Below, one piece after another: positions 58,675-64,000 of a stretch of DNA of 64,000 bases. Made by a program: the position numbers and the translations under genes. Within the stretch, counting starts at the first letter, position 1, and every line of letters begins with the position of its first letter. This stretch comes from Aquisphaera giovannonii (lineage in GTDB: Bacteria; Planctomycetota; Planctomycetia; Isosphaerales; Isosphaeraceae). The notes beneath the pieces were generated by a model, which saw nothing but the letters and a program-made list of their open reading frames with translations, ran no database searches and was not told the DNA's origin. The stretch spans positions 806,001 to 870,000 of the forward strand of contig NZ_CP042997.1 in NCBI RefSeq assembly GCF_008087625.1. Direction: 5' to 3'.

Positions 58675-61600
58675 ATGCCCATCCACGTCGCGCTCCATCA
58701 CCGGACGGTCTACCGCTACAGCCGGCCGGTGACGCTGCTGCCCCACGTCGTCCGGCTCCGCCCGGCGCCGCACTGCCGGACGCCCATCCTCGGGTACACG
58801 CTGCGGATCGACCCCGCCGCGCACTTCCTCAACTGGCAGCAGGACCCCTACAGCAATTACCTCGCCCGCCTGGTCTTCCGCGAGCCCGTCCGGGAGCTCT
58901 CGATCGTCGTGGACCTCGTCGCCGAGATGACGGTCATCAACCCGTTCGACTTCTTCATCGAGGAGGCGGCCGAGGAATACCCCTTCACGTACGAGCCCGT
59001 CCTCGCCCGCGAGCTGATCCCCTACCTGGAGACCGAGCCGGCCGGCCCGCTGCTGTCCGCCCTGGTGGAGGAGGCACGCGACGCGGGCGTGCCGACGGTG
59101 GACTACATCGTCCGCCTGAACCGGGCGATCCACGCGCGGATCTCCTACCTCATCCGGATGGAGCCCGGCGTCCAGACGCCCGAGCAGAGCCTCGCCCTCG
59201 GCAGCGGCTCGTGCCGCGACTCGGCCTGGCTGCTCGTCCAGCTCCTCCGTCGCCTGGGGATCGCCGCGCGGTTCGTCTCGGGGTACCTGATCCAGCTCAG
59301 GGCCGACATCCCGGCCGTCGACGGGCCCTCCGGCCCGGAGTCGGACTTCACCGACCTGCACGCCTGGGCCGAGGCGTACCTCCCGGGCGCCGGCTGGGTG
59401 GGCCTCGATCCGACCTCCGGCCTGCTCGCCGGCGAGGGCCACATCCCGCTCGCCTGCACCGCGGACCCCCTCACCGCCGCGCCGGTCACGGGCTCGTACT
59501 CGTGGGCCTCCACGCCCGGGGGCGACCCGCACGACACCTGCCGGGCCGACTTCTCGCACCACATGGAGGTGACCCGCATCCACGAGGACCCGCGGGTCAC
59601 GAGGCCGTACACCGAGGACCAGTGGGCCGCCATCGACCGCCTCGGCCGCGAGATCGACGAGCACCTGAAATACGGCGACGTCCGCCTGACCATGGGGGGC
59701 GAGCCGACGTTCGTCTCCATCGACGACATGGACGGCGAGGAGTGGAACACGGCGGCCCTCGGCGACGACAAGCGGCGGCTCGCCGGGCGGCTCCTGAAGC
59801 GGCTCCGCGACCGTTTCGCCACCGGGGCCCTCCTCCACTACGGCCAGGGGAAGCTCTACCCGGGCGAGCCCCTGCCGCGCTGGGCCCTCGGCTGCTTCTG
59901 GCGGGCCGACGGCGTCCCGGTCTGGCGCAACCCGGACCTCCTCGCCGACGAGGAGAAGGACTACGGCCACACCGCGGCCGACGCCGAGCGGTTCCTGAAG
60001 GCCCTGGCCGCCCGCCTGGGCGTCGACCCCGACTGCGTCCGGCCGACCTACGAGGACCACGCCTACTACCTCTGGAAGGAGCAGACCCTGCCGGCCAACG
60101 TGGACCCGCGCGACAGCAAGCTCGACGACCCGGTCGAGCGGCACCGCCTGGCGCAGGTCTTCGACCGGGGCCTGGGCGAGGTCGTCTCCTACGTCCTGCC
60201 GCTGAAGGCCGAGGAGGTCGAGGAGGACGAGGGGGACGGGCCCGCGTCCGGGGCCGCGGAGGCCGGCGCCCCCGGGCCGGAGCGGCACGTCGCGCCGGTG
60301 CCGTCGCAGCAGCCGCAGGCGAAGGCCCGGCCCGGCCGGACCGTCTGGAAGAGCGACCGCTGGGACGTCCGCCGGGGCAACCTGTTCCTGATGCCGGGGG
60401 ACTCGTCGGTCGGCTATCGCCTGCCCCTGCCCTCGCTGCCCTGGACCGCCCCGGAGGACGCCGAGCCCACCGACGAGGTGGACCCGTTCGCCCCGAGGGC
60501 CCCCCTGCCCCCGCGTCCGGCCCCGTCCCGCGGGAGGCGGCAGGGCGTCTCGTCGGTCTCGCAGTCGCCGTCGCGGCCGGGCGGCGGCCCGTCGCCGGAG
60601 GAGATGCGCAAGGACCACGAGGCCGGGCAGAGCGTCAAGGGCGTCGTCCGCACGGTGCTCTGCGTGGAGCCGAGGGACGGCCGCCTGCACGTCTTCATCC
60701 CGCCCCAGCGCCGGCTGGAGGACTACCTCGAGCTGATCGCCGCCGTGGAGGAGACCGCCGCGGAGCTGGGCCTGCCCGTGATCGTCGAGGGCTACCGGCC
60801 GCCCAACGACCACCGGCTGCTCGGCTTCAGCGTCACGCCGGACCCGGGCGTCATCGAGGTGAACATCCACCCGTCGCACTCGTGGGACGAGCTCGCCTCC
60901 CGCACGACGATCCTCTACGACGAGGCCCGCCAGGCGCGACTCGGGGCCGAGAAGTTCATGCTCGACGGCCGCCACACCGGCACCGGCGGCGGCAACCACG
61001 TCGTCCTGGGCGGCCCGAGGCCCGCGGACAGCCCGGTCCTCCGCCGGCCGGATCTGCTCCGCAGCATGATCACCTACTGGCATAACCACCCCTCGCTCTC
61101 GTACCTGTTCTCCGGCCTCTTCGTCGGCCCGCACAGCCAGGCGCCCCGGATCGACGAGGCCCGCAACGACAGCCTCTACGAGATGGAGATCGCCTTCGGC
61201 GAGATCCCCGGCCGCGGCGAGGAGGTCCCGCCCTGGCTGGTGGACCGCGTCTTCCGCCACCTGCTCGTGGACGTGACCGGCAACACCCACCGCGCCGAGT
61301 TCTGCATCGACAAGCTGTACAACCCGGACTCCTCCAGCGGGCGGCTCGGCCTCGTCGAGATGCGCGGGTTCGAGATGCCGCCCCACGCGCGGATGTGCCT
61401 GGCCCAGCTCCTGCTGATCCGCGGCCTGGTCGCCATGTTCTGGGAGCGGCCGGTGGCGGACCGCCTCATCCCCTGGGGGACCGAGCTGCACGACCGCTTC
61501 CTCCTGCCGCACTTCCTCGACGAGGACTTCCGCGTCGTCATCGAGGACCTGCGGCGGTTCGGCCTGGCGTTCGAGGCGGAGTGGTTCGCCCCCCACTTCG

Positions 61601-62154
61601 AGTTCCGCTTCCCGCTCATCGGCCAGGTCGCCATCGGGGCGATCACGCTGGAGCTCCGCCAGGCGATCGAGCCCTGGCACGTCCTGGGGGAGGAGGCCGG
61701 CGGCGGCGGCACGGCGCGGTACGTGGACTCCTCCGTGGAGCGGCTCCAGGTGAAGGTCCTGGGGCTCACCGAGGGCCGCCAGGTCGTCACCTGCAACGGC
61801 CGGCGGGTCCCGCTCCACCCGACGGGCACGATCGGCGAGTTCGTCGCGGGGGTCCGCTATCGGGCCTGGCAGCCGCCCTCCTGCCTGCACCCGACCATCA
61901 AGGTCAATTCGCCCCTGGTGTTCGACCTGTACGACCCGTGGCTGAAGCGGTCGCTGGGCGGCTGCACGTACCACGTCGTGCACCCGGGCGGGCGCTCGTA
62001 CGAGACCTTCCCGGTGAACGCCAACGAGGCGGAGGCCCGCCGGCACAACCGGTTCTTCCCGTTCGGGCACACGCCCGGCGAGATGGAGGTCCCGCCGCCG
62101 GAGCGCCACCCGGTCGCGCCGCTCACGCTGGACCTGCGCCGCCCGCCGCGATGA
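58675..62154 (+). CDS. Transglutaminase-like protease fused to DUF2126
   Basis: 1159 residues from ATG 58675 (MPIHVALHHRTVYRYSRPVT, the usual family start; the open frame upstream runs into the repeat element). The N-terminal bacterial transglutaminase-like domain carries the Cys-His-Asp triad: GSGSCRDSAWLLVQ (Cys near 180), DLHAWAEAYLPG (His near 229) and VGLDPTSGLLAGEGHIPLA. From about residue 330 the DUF2126 region shows LTMGGEPTFVSIDDMDGEEW, GKLYPGEPLPRWALGCFWRA, and GTGGGNHVVLGGPRPADSP. A Pro-rich linker sits near residues 520-650. It is proposed to process or release peptides made by the ATP-grasp partners. Confidence 0.95.
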   Translation: MPIHVALHHRTVYRYSRPVTLLPHVVRLRPAPHCRTPILGYTLRIDPAAHFLNWQQDPYSNYLARLVFREPVRELSIVVDLVAEMTVINPFDFFIEEAAEEYPFTYEPVLARELIPYLETEPAGPLLSALVEEARDAGVPTVDYIVRLNRAIHARISYLIRMEPGVQTPEQSLALGSGSCRDSAWLLVQLLRRLGIAARFVSGYLIQLRADIPAVDGPSGPESDFTDLHAWAEAYLPGAGWVGLDPTSGLLAGEGHIPLACTADPLTAAPVTGSYSWASTPGGDPHDTCRADFSHHMEVTRIHEDPRVTRPYTEDQWAAIDRLGREIDEHLKYGDVRLTMGGEPTFVSIDDMDGEEWNTAALGDDKRRLAGRLLKRLRDRFATGALLHYGQGKLYPGEPLPRWALGCFWRADGVPVWRNPDLLADEEKDYGHTAADAERFLKALAARLGVDPDCVRPTYEDHAYYLWKEQTLPANVDPRDSKLDDPVERHRLAQVFDRGLGEVVSYVLPLKAEEVEEDEGDGPASGAAEAGAPGPERHVAPVPSQQPQAKARPGRTVWKSDRWDVRRGNLFLMPGDSSVGYRLPLPSLPWTAPEDAEPTDEVDPFAPRAPLPPRPAPSRGRRQGVSSVSQSPSRPGGGPSPEEMRKDHEAGQSVKGVVRTVLCVEPRDGRLHVFIPPQRRLEDYLELIAAVEETAAELGLPVIVEGYRPPNDHRLLGFSVTPDPGVIEVNIHPSHSWDELASRTTILYDEARQARLGAEKFMLDGRHTGTGGGNHVVLGGPRPADSPVLRRPDLLRSMITYWHNHPSLSYLFSGLFVGPHSQAPRIDEARNDSLYEMEIAFGEIPGRGEEVPPWLVDRVFRHLLVDVTGNTHRAEFCIDKLYNPDSSSGRLGLVEMRGFEMPPHARMCLAQLLLIRGLVAMFWERPVADRLIPWGTELHDRFLLPHFLDEDFRVVIEDLRRFGLAFEAEWFAPHFEFRFPLIGQVAIGAITLELRQAIEPWHVLGEEAGGGGTARYVDSSVERLQVKVLGLTEGRQVVTCNGRRVPLHPTGTIGEFVAGVRYRAWQPPSCLHPTIKVNSPLVFDLYDPWLKRSLGGCTYHVVHPGGRSYETFPVNANEAEARRHNRFFPFGHTPGEMEVPPPERHPVAPLTLDLRRPPR

Positions 62155-62186
62155 GGGCCGTCCCGGCCGGGGGGCGGCCCGCCGGC

Positions 62187-62212
62187 GACGCGGGAGCGGG
62201 CTCCCATGCGTC
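62187..62212 (+). terminator. Strong hairpin downstream of the transglutaminase gene
   Basis: GACGC-GGGAGC-GG-GCTCCC-AT-GCGTC folds into an 11-bp stem with a 2-base bulge; no T-run follows. It lies between two genes of the same cluster, so it could set their relative expression. Confidence 0.35.
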
Positions 62213-62306
62213 CCCGGTTTGTGGTATGACGTTTGCCTTGGCAGTCCCCCCGAGGCCCCCTCAGCCATCCCAGCCCGCCTCGTCTCACGTTGTCGCGAGT
62301 ACCACG

Positions 62307-64000
62307 ATGCCAGCCCTTTCGACCGGAGCCGACGTGCAGGAGGAGTGGGCCTGGGCCGGCCCCGGGGCCTCGCCGTGGGCCTCCTACCGGGGGCTCGAGG
62401 GCTCCTACGACGAGGTGAAGGGGGCCGGCGGCGGGGCCCGCGCCCACTGGCGATCCTACATCGAGGCCGTGGAGAACCTCGGGGCCGGCGAGGTCCATCG
62501 CCGCTGGGAGGAGTCGCAGGACCTGATCCGGCAGAACGGGGTCACGTACAACGTCTACGGCGACCCCAGGGGCATGGACCGGCCCTGGCAGCTCGACCCG
62601 ATCCCGCTGGTGATCGCCCCCGAGGAATGGGCCCGGCTGGGGGACGGCCTGGTCCAGCGGGCCCGGCTCCTGGACCGGATCCTCTCGGACATCTACGGCC
62701 CGCAGCGGCTGCTCGCCCGCGGCTTCCTGCCCCCGGAGCTCGTCTTCGGCAACCCGGCGTTCCTGCACCCCTGCCACGGGCTCCAGGTCCCCGCCGACCG
62801 CCGGCTGCACCTGTACGCCGCGGAGCTCGGCCGCGCCGCGGACGGGTCGATCCTCATCCTGGGCGACCGCACCCAGGCCCCCTCCGGGGCCGGCTACGCG
62901 CTCGAGAACCGGCTCGTCCTCTCGCGGATGCTCCCGGACGTCATCCGCGACTGCCGCGTGGACCGCCTGGCGCCGTACTTCCAGTCGGTCCGCGACCTGC
63001 TCCAGTCGATCGCCCCCCACAACCGCGACAACCCTCGGATCGTCCTGCTGACCCCCGGCCCGTACAACGAGACGTACTTCGAGCACGCCTTCCTCGCCGG
63101 CTACCTCGGCTACACGCTCGTCGAGGGGGGCGACCTGATGGTCCGGGGGAACCGCGTCTACCTGAAGCTGCTGGGGGGCCTCCAGCCGGTGGACGTGATC
63201 CTCCGCCGCCTGGACGACGACTACTGCGATCCCCTGGAGCTGCGCGGGCAGTCGTTCCTGGGCGTGCCGGGGCTGCTCCAGGTCCTCCGCGCCGGGAACG
63301 TGGCGATGGCCAACGCCCTGGGCAGCGGCGTGGTGGAGACGCCCGCGATCCTCGCCTACCTGCCGGCGATCTGCCGCGAGATGCTCGGCGAGGAGCTGAA
63401 GCTGCCGTGGGCGGAGTCGTGGTGGTGCGGCGAGCCCGTCGGGATGGGCCACGTCCTCTCCAAGCTGCACCGCCTGGTCATCAAGCCGGCCTTCGCCCAC
63501 CGCAGCTTCGAGCCGGTCTTCGGCGACCGCCTGGCCCCCGCGCAGCTCCGCGAGCTGGCGGACCGGATCCGGGCCCGGCCGGGGGACTTCGTGGGCCAGG
63601 CGCAGGTCGAGCTCTCGTCGGTCCCGGTCATGGCCGGGGACCGGCTGGAGCCCCGCTACCAGACCCTCCGGGCCTTCCTCGCGGCGCGCGACGACGGCTA
63701 CGCGATCATGCCGGGCGGGCTCACCCGGGTCGCCTCGTCGGCCGACAGCAAGGTCGTGACGATGCAGCGGGGCGGCGGCAGCAAGGACACGTGGATCGTC
63801 GCCGACCACCCCGTGACCACGTTCAGCCTCCTGCCGTCGCCGCACCGGGCGGTCCGCCTCAGCCGCGCCGGCGGGGACCTGTCGAGCCGCCACGCCGACA
63901 ACTTCTACTGGCTGGGCCGCTACGTGGAGCGGGCCGAGCAGGTCGTCCGCCTGCTCCGGGCCATCCTCGCCCGCCTCACCGAGAAGGCCGGCATGGCGGA
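62307..64000 (+). CDS. Fusion of circularly permuted ATP-grasp and alpha-E domains (partial, runs off the right edge)
   Basis: At least 564 residues from ATG 62307, with no stop before the window ends. The ATP-grasp part parallels the gene at 55617: GVTYNVYGDPRGMDRPWQLD, LLDRILSDIYGPQRLLARGF, GDRTQAPSGAGYALENRLVL, LLTPGPYNETYFEHAFLAGY, LLQVLRAGNVAMANALGSGV and GGGSKDTWIV. From about residue 530 the alpha-E domain starts (HADNFYWLGRYVERAEQVVR). The protein thus joins in one chain what the two upstream genes encode separately. No ribosome-binding site is obvious; the start follows the usual N-terminal length. Confidence 0.93.
   Translation, partial: MPALSTGADVQEEWAWAGPGASPWASYRGLEGSYDEVKGAGGGARAHWRSYIEAVENLGAGEVHRRWEESQDLIRQNGVTYNVYGDPRGMDRPWQLDPIPLVIAPEEWARLGDGLVQRARLLDRILSDIYGPQRLLARGFLPPELVFGNPAFLHPCHGLQVPADRRLHLYAAELGRAADGSILILGDRTQAPSGAGYALENRLVLSRMLPDVIRDCRVDRLAPYFQSVRDLLQSIAPHNRDNPRIVLLTPGPYNETYFEHAFLAGYLGYTLVEGGDLMVRGNRVYLKLLGGLQPVDVILRRLDDDYCDPLELRGQSFLGVPGLLQVLRAGNVAMANALGSGVVETPAILAYLPAICREMLGEELKLPWAESWWCGEPVGMGHVLSKLHRLVIKPAFAHRSFEPVFGDRLAPAQLRELADRIRARPGDFVGQAQVELSSVPVMAGDRLEPRYQTLRAFLAARDDGYAIMPGGLTRVASSADSKVVTMQRGGGSKDTWIVADHPVTTFSLLPSPHRAVRLSRAGGDLSSRHADNFYWLGRYVERAEQVVRLLRAILARLTEKAGMA

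Noticed and set aside
58567-62268. Long antisense open frame opposite the transglutaminase-DUF2126 gene
   Set aside because: Same cause: shadow of a strongly GC-biased gene; no family features.

Overview
The window comes from a very GC-rich planctomycete, most likely of the Isosphaeraceae/Gemmataceae type. The signs are the LEPR-XLL-like N-terminus of a giant secreted protein, Tat-exported Gfo/Idh/MocA and enolase-superfamily proteins next to a DUF6807 protein, an ECF sigma factor with a membrane anchor and long sensor-like tail, and many planctomycete-style hypothetical genes. This assignment is inference from gene content; no rRNA or tRNA gene was seen.

Layout. (1) 1-8868, minus: the N-terminal 2956 residues of a giant surface/secreted protein with Ig-like repeats, a dockerin/EF-hand-like segment, a vanadium-haloperoxidase-type domain and LVIVD-type repeats. 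It runs off the left edge. (2) About 9-38 kb: an accessory island. It holds decayed IS630, ISKra4 and IS3 transposases, two ISL3 elements with intact transposase genes and 8-bp target duplications, a DUF3987 replication-type ATPase, two BRO-N proteins, HTH/excisionase-like and ribbon-helix-helix regulators, an SF2 helicase inside a co-directional minus-strand run of mostly unrecognised genes (18.6-27.6 kb), a group II-like reverse transcriptase followed 9 bases later by a small gene split by an ISL3 element, and a tyrosine integrase at the right end (36.9-37.9 kb). (3) 38-47.7 kb: chromosomal genes. They include a two-domain carboxymuconolactone decarboxylase/AhpD-like protein whose second CxxC carries an in-frame TGA at the second Cys, making it a candidate selenoprotein. 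An ECF sigma factor, a decayed beta-propeller gene, a sugar-type dehydrogenase, a muconate-cycloisomerase-like enzyme and a DUF6807 protein follow. (4) 47.7-48.6 kb: a small integron-cassette-like cluster, with one well-formed attC site (48028-48126) and two genes whose stop codons lie inside RYYYAAC boxes; no integrase is visible. (5) 49.3-55.4 kb: gltB-gltD glutamate synthase. (6) 55.6-64 kb: circularly permuted ATP-grasp, alpha-E, transglutaminase-DUF2126 and ATP-grasp/alpha-E fusion genes, a predicted peptide-ligating/modifying cluster that runs off the right edge.

How the parts work together. GltB and GltD form the two-subunit amidotransferase/oxidoreductase that makes glutamate. The cluster downstream is a recurrent genomic association thought to build or modify peptides by ATP-grasp amide ligation. 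The Gfo/Idh/MocA, enolase and DUF6807 genes form a co-directional set typical of planctomycete carbohydrate-acid metabolism. The accessory island looks like repeated insertion into an integrated element: several genes have lost frames, and short palindromic elements sit at three places, one of them in frame within the leader region of a gene.

The observations most worth checking are the candidate selenoprotein (38509-39864), the attC cassette cluster, the reverse transcriptase with its interrupted partner gene, and the helicase-centred run of unknown genes.
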